DNA of 64,000 bases from Ignavibacteria bacterium. Its GTDB lineage: Bacteria > Bacteroidota > Ignavibacteria > Kapaibacteriales > Kapaibacteriaceae. Shown here piece by piece: positions 52,175 through 60,439 of the stretch. The notes under the pieces were generated by a model, which was not told the origin of the DNA, did no database searches, and saw only the letters and a program-made list of their open reading frames with translations. Numbering within the stretch: position 1 is the stretch's first letter; each line of letters begins with the position of its first letter. The stretch is taken from positions 310,001-374,000 of the forward strand of contig VGVV01000003.1 in the NCBI GenBank assembly GCA_016873895.1, in the 5' to 3' direction. Made by a program: the position numbers and the translations under genes.

Positions 52175-53779
52175 ATGACTCCACACCCCATGCCGTACAT
52201 CCGCTTTTTGCGCATCACCATCCTCTTCATTGCAAGTGGTTTGGGTGCACAGTCGATGTTCTCACAGCAGCAAGACAGTTCCACAAATGCTCGCAAGGCG
52301 AAAGAGTATTTCATATCTGGAACAACATTGCAAATCCAAGGTAATCGTCATGCCGAGGCGATACTGGAGTTTCAACAGTCGTTGCGATACGACAGTAGCG
52401 TGGTAACTCTCACAGCAATGGCACGAAGCTATCGTGAAATCAACAAGTTAGATCTGGCGTTTGAGACTGTTCAGCGTGCTCTCCAAGTAGATCAGTCCTC
52501 AAGAGATGCATGGGAGCTGTTGGCAGAGATCGAGATATTACGCGGTCGCTACGACGAAGGCTTGGCAGCCTATGAGCGCATCTTGGAGTTGCAACCAACG
52601 AAACGCCAGCTCTACACTCTAGCACGGCTCTACGAACCACGCAACGCACAGCGTGCCATCGAGATTTTTGAGCGCATCGTGGCTACATCACCAGACGTTG
52701 CGATGTACATGCGTCTGTCTAGTCTGTATGAACGCGTCAAGAACACAAAAGAACGTACACGTGTCCTGGAGTCAGCGGCTAAACTTGCACCAAAGGACCC
52801 TCAGATTGCTGCCGAACAAACTGAACTCTATGTTGAGCAGGCAAGATTTGACGATCTGCGCAGCTTGCTCACCACGTGGAATTACGGGCTGGCAAATACC
52901 GAAGCAGTAACCGATGTGTGGCTTGTGTCACTCTCACGCATTCTTGAAGACTCGCTGATTACTGGATTGTATGCATCTGAAGTTTCTTCGGTGGTAGATC
53001 TTGCAACGTCTGTGATTCCTTCGGCATGGCCAGTTATGGCAATGGCGGGAACGATTAGCATGAGTCTGCAGGATACAACTCGAGCAGCCACCTGCTTTAC
53101 TCTCGTAGCCTCAAACGATCAGGTGATTCCCGAGGGCTTTCTCGAGGTAGGACGCATCTATGCAGTCAATGGGATGCAAGACCACGCGCTTGGTTATCTG
53201 TCAAGAGGACGTCTCAAGTATCCAAACGATGTCCGTTTTCCGATCATCATGAGCTCGATGTATACCGACCTCGGAAACGACAGGCAAGCAATCATCGAGC
53301 TTGAAACAGCATCGATCATGGATTCCAGTGTCGTTGATGTGTGGGTCCAGCTTGGCATGCTCTACGACAGAAGTAAACGAATTCAGGAGTCTGACCAAGC
53401 CTACGAGCGTGCATTGCAACTTGACTCAGGCAATGCGCTAGCCAACAACAACTATGCCTACTCACTTTCACTTCGTCGCATAGATCTTGATCGTGCTCAA
53501 TCAATGGCTGCGAAGGCTGTCAGGGCTGATGAAACGAACGCTGCCTTCCTGGATACCTATGCATGGATACTCTACCAGCGGGAGGAGTTCAGCTTTGCAA
53601 AGAATTACATTACTCTTGCAATTCGATATGGTGGCAACGCCACGCATTTTGAACATTATGGTGTAATCCTCAAAGCACTTGGCGAACGCAAGGAAGCGAT
53701 AAAAGCGTTTGAACAATCCTTAGAGCTAGACCCCGATAGAGAATGGGTCCGCGAAGAACTTGAATCTCTGACGAAATAA
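52175..53779 (+). CDS. Exported tetratricopeptide-repeat protein
   Basis: The 534-residue product has a signal peptide (IRFLRITILFIASGLGAQSMFSQ); ATG 52175 and ATG 52190 (MPYIRFLR) are both possible starts. The rest is made of TPR units through the whole length: AKEYFISGTTLQIQGN, LDLAFETVQRALQVDQ, YDEGLAAYERILELQP, then QESDQAYERALQLDSGNALA near residue 405 and RKEAIKAFEQSLELDPDRE at the end. Alpha-helical TPR arrays usually hold protein partners. It starts its own unit after the rpmB terminator. No partner can be named, though a HicB-like gene follows. Confidence 0.82.
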   Translation: MTPHPMPYIRFLRITILFIASGLGAQSMFSQQQDSSTNARKAKEYFISGTTLQIQGNRHAEAILEFQQSLRYDSSVVTLTAMARSYREINKLDLAFETVQRALQVDQSSRDAWELLAEIEILRGRYDEGLAAYERILELQPTKRQLYTLARLYEPRNAQRAIEIFERIVATSPDVAMYMRLSSLYERVKNTKERTRVLESAAKLAPKDPQIAAEQTELYVEQARFDDLRSLLTTWNYGLANTEAVTDVWLVSLSRILEDSLITGLYASEVSSVVDLATSVIPSAWPVMAMAGTISMSLQDTTRAATCFTLVASNDQVIPEGFLEVGRIYAVNGMQDHALGYLSRGRLKYPNDVRFPIIMSSMYTDLGNDRQAIIELETASIMDSSVVDVWVQLGMLYDRSKRIQESDQAYERALQLDSGNALANNNYAYSLSLRRIDLDRAQSMAAKAVRADETNAAFLDTYAWILYQREEFSFAKNYITLAIRYGGNATHFEHYGVILKALGERKEAIKAFEQSLELDPDREWVREELESLTK

Positions 53780-53801
53780 TATCATTCGATCTGGTATCAT
53801 C

Positions 53802-54002
53802 ATGAATAAGCCAACAAGCACAAACCCTACAGACTATGAAGTTCTCATCCGCCGTCGCGGTGAGACAGACTATGCCTCGTACTGTCCGCAACTCGCACAC
53901 ATGATCAAGGGGCAGGCACACGAAGAAGTAGAAGATGCGATGAAGGCCTACGTTCTAGCCTATATCGCTTCGCTACCACAGGTTGACGTCTCCTCGAACT
54001 AG
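53802..54002 (+). CDS. HicB-like small protein, no HicA partner
   Basis: The 66-residue product has the partial RNase H-like HicB pattern: YEVLIRRRGETDYASYCPQL, then an acidic helix (AHEEVEDAMKAYVLAYIASL). In a classical HicB antitoxin this domain is followed by a DNA-binding domain, but here the protein ends at residue 66, and no hicA-like gene lies before or after. It may be a free-standing relative used for something other than toxin control, or a remnant. It begins 22 bases after the TPR gene and ends 15 bases before a membrane protein gene. Confidence 0.65.
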   Translation: MNKPTSTNPTDYEVLIRRRGETDYASYCPQLAHMIKGQAHEEVEDAMKAYVLAYIASLPQVDVSSN

Positions 54003-54017
54003 ATTGAGTCGCTTTCG

Positions 54018-54647
54018 ATGAGTGGACCAACCCAAGAGCAACAGATCCGTTACCTATCGACTCGCCGGTGGGAAACGCGTCTGATGATCACGTTGATCAT
54101 CCTGATCGCTGTTGGCGCTCTCTGGTCTCTGATGCCACTTATTGTGCTGGCAATCACCAACAAGAGCGATCTTCCAGTCTCCTACAAAACATATAGCACC
54201 GGGGCATTTGTCTTCTTTGCAGGACTTAGTCTGTTTGCATCAATCCTGCGCACAAGATTTATGAACGCCCTGCGCAGAGACTATGTCTTTGTCGACGGTT
54301 TTAGTAGGCTGGAGCTCGTTGTCCCCTTTGCCTCTTTCGGCGCTATCTCCGTGGGCCTGCTTAGCCGGTGGATGAAGCGCATGGGCTTCGGAATTGCCAT
54401 GCGAACGGCTGTTCCAGGTGTTCTTTCGTGGCTGTTTCTCCTGCCCCTTTCTGCGTTCTCACTGGTAACGAGCGGAGCCGAGCCTGGACTGGCCCTCATG
54501 GCACAACCAATCGTGTTTGTGTTGTGTCTTGCTTCGGCGTACCCATGTGTTCGGCGTGAAGACTGGACGTACATGCTACCGATGATTATTGCGATGCTGC
54601 TGACACTTGATGGAATCATTCTGTCGATTGCATATCCCACCCAATGA
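54018..54647 (+). CDS. Polytopic membrane protein of unknown function
   Basis: I do not recognise this 209-residue protein. About five hydrophobic helices are visible (LMITLIILIAVGALWSLMPL, TGAFVFFAGLSLFASIL, a third near residue 95, and two in the C-terminal third). The first 25 residues are polar and lie in the cytoplasm. Its stop overlaps the CPBP protease start by four bases (ATGA at 54644), so the two are translated together. It could be a partner or a target of the protease. No conserved catalytic residues were seen. Confidence 0.62.
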   Translation: MSGPTQEQQIRYLSTRRWETRLMITLIILIAVGALWSLMPLIVLAITNKSDLPVSYKTYSTGAFVFFAGLSLFASILRTRFMNALRRDYVFVDGFSRLELVVPFASFGAISVGLLSRWMKRMGFGIAMRTAVPGVLSWLFLLPLSAFSLVTSGAEPGLALMAQPIVFVLCLASAYPCVRREDWTYMLPMIIAMLLTLDGIILSIAYPTQ

Positions 54648-55603
54648 TGCCGAACACATTAGGCAGATACATGCCCAACTTCTCCCCCTCCCAGTGGTAC
54701 ATGCGTATCGGACGGTGGCTTGTGTATTGTGCTCCGATGGTTGTGCTCATCATCCTTGTCGCACCGCTGATTACCGAAACACCCGGCGACGAGTGGAATG
54801 ATGAAAATCTCATGCTCTCGAACATCAGAGCGATCGTCGCACAATCACTCCTCTACGTGGCATTTGCCGTAGCAACGATCATCGAGGCTGCCCGGCTGCC
54901 AGGGGGCTCATCAGTTGCAAGTGGACTTCTTACCTCACGACAAACACCGCATCATACAGGCATAGGTGCGCTCGTTGCCACTGGCATGATAACGATCACA
55001 GCACTTGCAACTCTGGCCGCCGGAGCACAGGTCCACATGGTTGAGTTTTCGATTCAGCCAATCTTCCTTATGGGGCTTATCATAAGCTCTATGGGTGAAG
55101 AAGTACTCTTTCGTGGAACAGTCCTGCAGGCACTTCAGCAGCGGTTTGGGACGTATGCGGCCGTTGTGATTACCAGCGCACTATTCGCATCAGTGCACCT
55201 TGGTAATCCGTATGTGGAGCCCCTTGCCATCGCTTCAACGTTCGCAGTGGGATTGCTCTTGGGAATGATGACCGTGCTGACCTCGTCGCTGTGGATGTCG
55301 ATGACGTTCCATGTTGTCTGGAACGTCCTATCATCTGCCCTCTTCGGAGAAGTGAGCGGATTGCCGCCCGTTGTTCAGATCCTCGACATCGACACAACCT
55401 CGATACCATTGCCGAGTTGGATGTTTGGCGGTAACTACGGTATTGAATCAGGTGTGATAACACTGGCACTAACTCTTTTAGCACTTTGGTTCATACCAAA
55501 GTATTGCAAGCTCGATCCTTTTACGCGTGCGGCTCGATATCGTATCGATATCTGGCATCCAAAGCATAATGAGCGTTCAACTTCTGCGTCTACAATGTCA
55601 TGA
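54644..55603 (+). CDS. CPBP-family intramembrane glutamic protease (Rce1/CAAX-like)
   Basis: The family cuts membrane-anchored proteins near the bilayer. The 319-residue protein has about eight hydrophobic helices with the three hallmark motifs: Glu152-Glu153-x3-Arg (MGEEVLFRG), then the HLGN-type His motif near 187, and HVVWN near 223. This order is diagnostic of CPBP proteases. Members process prenylated proteins in eukaryotes and, in bacteria, take part in peptide maturation, immunity or regulation. Here it overlaps an unknown membrane protein upstream and an exported TPR gene downstream, each by four bases. Confidence 0.87.
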   Translation: MMPNTLGRYMPNFSPSQWYMRIGRWLVYCAPMVVLIILVAPLITETPGDEWNDENLMLSNIRAIVAQSLLYVAFAVATIIEAARLPGGSSVASGLLTSRQTPHHTGIGALVATGMITITALATLAAGAQVHMVEFSIQPIFLMGLIISSMGEEVLFRGTVLQALQQRFGTYAAVVITSALFASVHLGNPYVEPLAIASTFAVGLLLGMMTVLTSSLWMSMTFHVVWNVLSSALFGEVSGLPPVVQILDIDTTSIPLPSWMFGGNYGIESGVITLALTLLALWFIPKYCKLDPFTRAARYRIDIWHPKHNERSTSASTMS

Positions 55604-56763
55604 AGATGTACATCTCTTTTGCAGCAGCTCTTATCCTGGCTGTTGCCTCAACATCGGCGCAATGGATTGTTATGGATCCAACGGCCGACTCATTGATCAA
55701 GGCAGGTACGCGCCACGTGTATAACGTGGAGTTTGATGAAGCCCAGCGCATCTTTAACGACGTAACTGCTCGTTACCCAAATCAGCCGGCGGGCTTCTTT
55801 GTAGATGCAATGATCGACTGGTGGCGCCTAACGATTGGTCAACGCTCCCCTGCTATCGAAGCTTCATTCCTTACAAAAATTGATCGCGTTATCGCGGTCT
55901 GCGATAGACAGCTTCATGAGACGCCGAAGGATATCTTGGCGTTGTTTTTCAAAGGGGGCGCACTGGGCTATCGTGGACGTTTTCACGCCACAAAACAAAA
56001 CATGTTTAGTGCCGCCGAAGACGGCCGAACTGCGTTGAGCATCCTGCAAGACTGCCAGCGTCTAGCGCCCACAAATCACGATATCCTGCTTGGGACTGGA
56101 CTCTACAACTATTGGGCTGCAGTTCTACCAGAACAATACCCTGCGCTAAAACCCGTGATGGTGTTTCTGCCCCGCGGTGACAAAACAATTGGACTAGCGC
56201 AGTTAAAGTCGGCGGGAAGATTGGCACGCTATGCATCTGTCGAGGCCAAGGTTGTGCTGCTCGATGCTTACATGTACTTCGAGAAAAACTACCTCGAAGC
56301 CCTCGACTTTGCCATCGAACTGCGAAACACATATCCGGGTAATCCGAAGTTTCATATCGAGTATGCACGGAGCTTAACATACCTTTGGCGAGTGGAAGAT
56401 GCCTACAAATCGTGGGACGAAATTCTTGACTGCAACTATCGGGGCAAAGCGGGCTACATGAACCGATACATTGTTCGTGAGGCACTCTATAACATGGGAA
56501 GCCTGCTGTTTCACCAGAACAAAGAGATTCCTACGGCGATTGCCTACCTCGATCGGTGCGTCAAAGAAAGCAAAGTCATTGATAAGCAAAAGATCAGTTG
56601 GCAGTACCCGTGGGCATTAGTGCGCCTCGGGCAGGTACATGACATGCAGGGTAAGCGCCAGGAAGCTATTGCGTTTTATAAACAAGTGTTAGCAATAGAC
56701 AACTCCTCGACAAAGTCGTACGAAGCAGCCACAAAGTACCTCGCCTCGCCCTACAAGCGCTGA
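55600..56763 (+). CDS. Exported TPR-like protein
   Basis: The 387-residue product has a signal peptide (MKMYISFAAALILAVASTSAQ) and starts with an ATG overlapping the CPBP gene by four bases. The mature part holds degenerate TPR-like helix pairs; the recognisable ones are VEFDEAQRIFNDVTARYPNQ near residue 42 and, near the end, RQEAIAFYKQVLAIDNSST. Tyr and Trp are frequent in the middle region (YNYWAAVLPEQYP), which resembles proteins that bind carbohydrates or other partners but is not conclusive. It ends 21 bases before the methylmalonyl-CoA mutase gene. Function is unknown. Confidence 0.75.
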   Translation: MKMYISFAAALILAVASTSAQWIVMDPTADSLIKAGTRHVYNVEFDEAQRIFNDVTARYPNQPAGFFVDAMIDWWRLTIGQRSPAIEASFLTKIDRVIAVCDRQLHETPKDILALFFKGGALGYRGRFHATKQNMFSAAEDGRTALSILQDCQRLAPTNHDILLGTGLYNYWAAVLPEQYPALKPVMVFLPRGDKTIGLAQLKSAGRLARYASVEAKVVLLDAYMYFEKNYLEALDFAIELRNTYPGNPKFHIEYARSLTYLWRVEDAYKSWDEILDCNYRGKAGYMNRYIVREALYNMGSLLFHQNKEIPTAIAYLDRCVKESKVIDKQKISWQYPWALVRLGQVHDMQGKRQEAIAFYKQVLAIDNSSTKSYEAATKYLASPYKR

Positions 56764-56784
56764 GTTCCCCGTATCTTTGCAGCT

Positions 56785-58926
56785 ATGAAGCAGAACGTAT
56801 CTGTCTGGGAAGAGCTCGCAACGCAAGAGTTGCGCGGTAAGCCCCTTGAAGCTCTCACACGCACATCTGCAGAGGGTATTCCTGTAAAACCCCTGTACAC
56901 AGAAGCAGATCTTGAGTCGCTCGAGTGGCAGCATACGTTGCCGGGCGTGTTTCCGTTTACGCGCGGACCCTATGCCACAATGTATACCAACAGACCGTGG
57001 ACTATACGTCAGTATGCAGGGTTCTCTACCGCTGAAGAATCGAATGCCTTCTATCGCAAGGCCCTCGCTGGCGGTCAAAGAGGTCTGTCGGTAGCATTTG
57101 ACTTAGCAACGCACCGCGGCTACGATAGCGATCACCCACGCGTTGTGGGCGATGTTGGCAAGGCCGGAGTTGCCATCGATTCTGTTGAGGATATGAAAAT
57201 CCTTTTCGATGGTATTCCGCTTCAGGAGATGAGTGTATCGATGACGATGAACGGAGCTGTGCTGCCAATCCTTGCCATGTTCATCGTTGCCGGTGAAGAG
57301 CAAGGGGCTAGTCAGGCCCAACTCAGCGGAACCATCCAAAACGACATTCTCAAAGAGTTTATGGTCCGCAATACCTACATCTACCCTCCCGAGGCGTCGA
57401 TGCGGATTGTGGCCGACATCATCGAGTACACAAGCAAGCACATGCCGCGCTTTAACTCGATCTCCATCTCGGGCTATCACATGCACGAGGCCGGAGCAAC
57501 GGCTGTGCAGGAACTTGCCTATACGATTGCAGACGGACTCGAATACGTGCGCACGGCCATCGCCAAAGGCATGCCGGTAGACGCATTTGCGCCACGTTTG
57601 TCCTTCTTCTTCGGCATCGGCATGAACTTCTTCATGGAGATCGCAAAGCTGCGCGCAGCCCGCGTTTTGTGGTCAACAGCGATGCAGCAGTTTGAACCAT
57701 CGAAGAAAGAATCTCTCCTGCTCCGCACACACTGTCAGACGTCTGGCTGGTCGCTTACGGCGCAGGGCCCATACAACAACGTAGTACGAACAACCATCGA
57801 AGCTCTCGCTGCCGTCTTAGGTGGCACGCAGTCCCTGCATACCAATTCCTTTGATGAAGCACTTGGGTTGCCAACACAGCAGTCATCACGCATTGCACGA
57901 AACACGCAGCTCATCATCGCCGAGGAGTCACACGTTACGGAAGTTGCCGATCCGATGGGCGGCTCATACTACGTGGAGTACTTGACTGATGCACTCGTGA
58001 AAGAGGCATCGAAGATCATCGCAGAAGTTGAATCATACGGCGGTATGACGAAGGCGATTACTGCTGGCATTCCAAAGATGCGCATCGAAGAGTCTGCCGT
58101 AAAGCGTCAGGCCCGCATTGATCGGGGAGCAGAAGTCATCGTCGGCGTGAACAAGTATCAACTAGCCGATGAACCCGACATTGACGTGCTCGACATCGAC
58201 AACACGGCTGTGCGCAATGCGCAGATAGAACGTCTTGCACGTATCCGTGCAGCGCGCAATGCGGCAGACGTACAGACGTGTCTTGACGCACTTCGCACGG
58301 CTGCAAATAATAACGACGGTAATCTTCTCGAGCTCTCTGTGAACGCCGCGCGCGCTCGTGCAACCGTTGGTGAGATCTCTGAGGCACTGTCTGATGTCTA
58401 TACACGATACGAGGCACAAACCGTGGCTATAGAAGGAGTCTATGGGGCGCAGTATGCGCACGATCCGGAGTATGCTGCAGTTCGCAGCGAAGTTGACGAC
58501 TTTGAACGCGAGTTCGGGCGGCGTCCGCGAATCCTCATTGCTAAGCTGGGTCAGGACGGACACGACCGCGGAGCAAAGGTTATCGCAACGTCATTTGCCG
58601 ACATTGGATTTGATGTAGACATAGGCCCCATGTTCGCCACACCAGGAGAAGCGGCACGTCAGGCAGCAGATAACGACGTGCATGTTGTTGGTGTGTCGAG
58701 TCAGGCAGCTGGCCACAAGACCCTTATCCCTCAGCTTATCGCAGCCCTTGCTAAGGAAGACGCCCAGGACATCATTGTGATCGCAGGAGGTGTGATCCCA
58801 CCAAAGGACTACGACATGCTCTACGACGCAGGCGTCGAGGCCATCTTTGGTCCAGGAACACACATCCTGCATGCAGCGCGCGACGTCGTGCGCGCCATCG
58901 CTGAACAGCTTCGCAAGCAGGCCTAG
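56785..58926 (+). CDS. scpA: Methylmalonyl-CoA mutase, catalytic subunit (adenosylcobalamin-dependent)
   Basis: The enzyme interconverts succinyl-CoA and methylmalonyl-CoA. In this 713-residue protein the substrate-binding TIM barrel (residues 35-560) has [25 protein letters not shown] sequence near 58, then [21 protein letters not shown] and [20 protein letters not shown]. The C-terminal B12 domain carries [10 protein letters not shown] with His593 as the lower axial cobalt ligand, followed by [17 protein letters not shown] and [10 protein letters not shown]. It stands alone, without a mutA-like small subunit, so it is probably the homodimeric type. Its chaperone MeaB is encoded at 9467-10450. 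The route could make or consume propionyl-CoA. Confidence 0.97.
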   Translation: MKQNVSVWEELATQELRGKPLEALTRTSAEGIPVKPLYTEADLESLEWQHTLPGVFPFTRGPYATMYTNRPWTIRQYAGFSTAEESNAFYRKALAGGQRGLSVAFDLATHRGYDSDHPRVVGDVGKAGVAIDSVEDMKILFDGIPLQEMSVSMTMNGAVLPILAMFIVAGEEQGASQAQLSGTIQNDILKEFMVRNTYIYPPEASMRIVADIIEYTSKHMPRFNSISISGYHMHEAGATAVQELAYTIADGLEYVRTAIAKGMPVDAFAPRLSFFFGIGMNFFMEIAKLRAARVLWSTAMQQFEPSKKESLLLRTHCQTSGWSLTAQGPYNNVVRTTIEALAAVLGGTQSLHTNSFDEALGLPTQQSSRIARNTQLIIAEESHVTEVADPMGGSYYVEYLTDALVKEASKIIAEVESYGGMTKAITAGIPKMRIEESAVKRQARIDRGAEVIVGVNKYQLADEPDIDVLDIDNTAVRNAQIERLARIRAARNAADVQTCLDALRTAANNNDGNLLELSVNAARARATVGEISEALSDVYTRYEAQTVAIEGVYGAQYAHDPEYAAVRSEVDDFEREFGRRPRILIAKLGQDGHDRGAKVIATSFADIGFDVDIGPMFATPGEAARQAADNDVHVVGVSSQAAGHKTLIPQLIAALAKEDAQDIIVIAGGVIPPKDYDMLYDAGVEAIFGPGTHILHAARDVVRAIAEQLRKQA

Positions 58927-58941
58927 GCAAGGGGCTCACAC

Positions 58942-59838
58942 GTGATCAAAGCCGGCATCGACATTGGCACGAACACCGCGCTTATGGTGATTGCCGAGGT
59001 ACGTGATGACGGCACCTATAGCGTTCTGCATGACGTACACACGTTACCACGCCTTGGTGAAGGTCTTCTGCAGCATGGATCGATCAGCGATGAGTCCATT
59101 GCTCGCGGCAGTGAATCCATGCAGACCTTTCGCAACGTCATCGAGCAATCGCAACCCGATCGCATACTCGTAGTTGCAACAAGTGCCATGCGCGAAGCAT
59201 CAAATGGCCTCCACGTGCAGCAGCAACTCGAAGCGGCGCTGGGTTACGATATCACCATCATCGACGGCACGCGCGAAGCAGAGCTTACCTTTCTTGGCGC
59301 TGTTGGCAACTCCCCCATCCCCACGCTTGTGATCGACATTGGAGGGGGCTCCACAGAATACTCCTTTGGTGTTGATGGTACGTTATCGTTTTCGCGCAGC
59401 ATTCTCATAGGAGCAGTGAAAGCAACCGAGCTGTTTGCGAATGCTCGCCCCCTGCAACCTCAGACAGTTGCTGATGCGCGCACATGGGTGCGCGAGTCAC
59501 TCAGAGATGTTGAGCAGCTCCGTGGAGCAACTGAAACGTGCATAGGCGTTGCCGGCACGCCTGTTGCGCTTGCGATGATTGATGCTGGCCACAGTGAATA
59601 TCGCGCAGAGCTTGTAGAGGGCTATCATCTCTCGCGTCGTCGTGTGGATGAGCTTGCCGAGTATTTGTGCTCTCTATCGCTTGAAGGTGTGCGAAGCATC
59701 GCAGGACTGCATGAGCGTCGGGCGGACATCGTACCTATGGGAGCGTGTATTTTGTCAGAGTCCATGCATGTGCTTGGATGCACGGAGATGACTGTCGTAA
59801 CACGGGGCTTACGTTACGGCGCTATGTTATCGGCTTAA
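58942..59838 (+). CDS. Ppx/GppA phosphatase family protein
   Basis: Family members hydrolyse polyphosphate or pppGpp. The 298-residue protein starts at GTG 58942 (MIKAGIDIGTNTALMVIAE) with the ASKHA phosphate-binding loop, then LPRLGEGLLQHGSIS, ATSAMREASNG and the second loop DIGGGSTEYSFG near 132. It is the short form made of the catalytic ASKHA domains only; the HD-like third domain of E. coli Ppx is missing. It could act as exopolyphosphatase or as a guanosine pentaphosphatase. It lies 15 bases behind the mutase gene and 13 bases before the next gene. Confidence 0.9.
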   Translation: MIKAGIDIGTNTALMVIAEVRDDGTYSVLHDVHTLPRLGEGLLQHGSISDESIARGSESMQTFRNVIEQSQPDRILVVATSAMREASNGLHVQQQLEAALGYDITIIDGTREAELTFLGAVGNSPIPTLVIDIGGGSTEYSFGVDGTLSFSRSILIGAVKATELFANARPLQPQTVADARTWVRESLRDVEQLRGATETCIGVAGTPVALAMIDAGHSEYRAELVEGYHLSRRRVDELAEYLCSLSLEGVRSIAGLHERRADIVPMGACILSESMHVLGCTEMTVVTRGLRYGAMLSA

Positions 59839-59851
59839 ACAGAGGTGTTCA

Positions 59852-60376
59852 ATGGCTTCGATACGTACAGGTTCGTACTGGACCAGCCTTGGTGCTGTGC
59901 TCGTCAAAACGGTCCGCGCCTATCTTCGAGAAAGTCTCATCGCATTTGCGATGTCTATTGCGTTGAGTATCGCCATTGCCGATCCAATGAACGGAGTGCA
60001 GCAGGATGCGATACGAACTGGTATGGGGCTTACACTGGGCATTGCCATATCGATCGGTTCAACCGTTCTCTATCGCTCGGGCAGAATCAATGCAATCACC
60101 GACTGGGCGTTTGCAACCTTGGCTGTTGCCGCCACGACATGGCATGCACAGTTCCTGAACTTCGATAATGCCGATGGCATCGTTGAGTTCGTCTATCTGC
60201 TTGTCTTAGCGCACGTGTTTGCGGCATCTGCATGGTCAGTTCGAATCGATGCCAACACCTTCTGGAACCATCCCTCGAAGAACCTGCTCCGCCCAATGCC
60301 TCCACGAATGCTTGATGGGTTGATTCGAGCGAGCATGCTTGATTTCCCGTCTCCGCTTTCGAGGTGTGATGGTTAA
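59852..60376 (+). CDS. Short membrane protein resembling the N-terminal part of DUF4153 proteins
   Basis: The 174-residue product has about four hydrophobic helices: LIAFAMSIALSIAIA, GMGLTLGIAISIGSTVLY, ITDWAFATLAVAATTW and IVEFVYLLVLAHVFAASAW. The order and the near-end FWNHPSKNLL segment resemble the first third of the much longer DUF4153 family. The protein ends with an unrelated-looking tail (MPPRMLDGLIRASMLDFPSP) and stops just before a block of repeats. It may be a truncated gene, cut by the repeat insertion, or a genuine short member. Confidence 0.55.
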   Translation: MASIRTGSYWTSLGAVLVKTVRAYLRESLIAFAMSIALSIAIADPMNGVQQDAIRTGMGLTLGIAISIGSTVLYRSGRINAITDWAFATLAVAATTWHAQFLNFDNADGIVEFVYLLVLAHVFAASAWSVRIDANTFWNHPSKNLLRPMPPRMLDGLIRASMLDFPSPLSRCDG

Positions 60377-60383
60377 TGGGAAC

Positions 60384-60432
60384 GATGCGGGCGACCACGT
60401 ACATGCGGGCGACCACGTAGGGTCGCCCCTAC
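60384..60432. repeat. Dispersed-type repeat block with hairpin between convergent genes
   Basis: ATGCGGGCGACCACGTA occurs twice in tandem (about 60386 and 60403), followed by an inverted copy: GGGCGACC, ACGTAG, GGTCGCCC form an eight-base-pair hairpin at 60407-60428. The unit GTAGGGGCGACC resembles a dispersed intergenic repeat seen in several phyla. It could also end transcription of both genes that meet here. Confidence 0.7.
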
Positions 60433-60439
60433 AGGTACC

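Noticed and set aside
53802..54002. A HicAB toxin-antitoxin module
   Set aside because: Only the HicB-like part is present; the flanking genes are a TPR protein and a membrane protein, and no HicA-like ORF was seen on either strand.
60384..60432. An insertion sequence end
   Set aside because: There is no transposase, no long terminal inverted repeat and no target-site duplication; a short dispersed repeat fits better.
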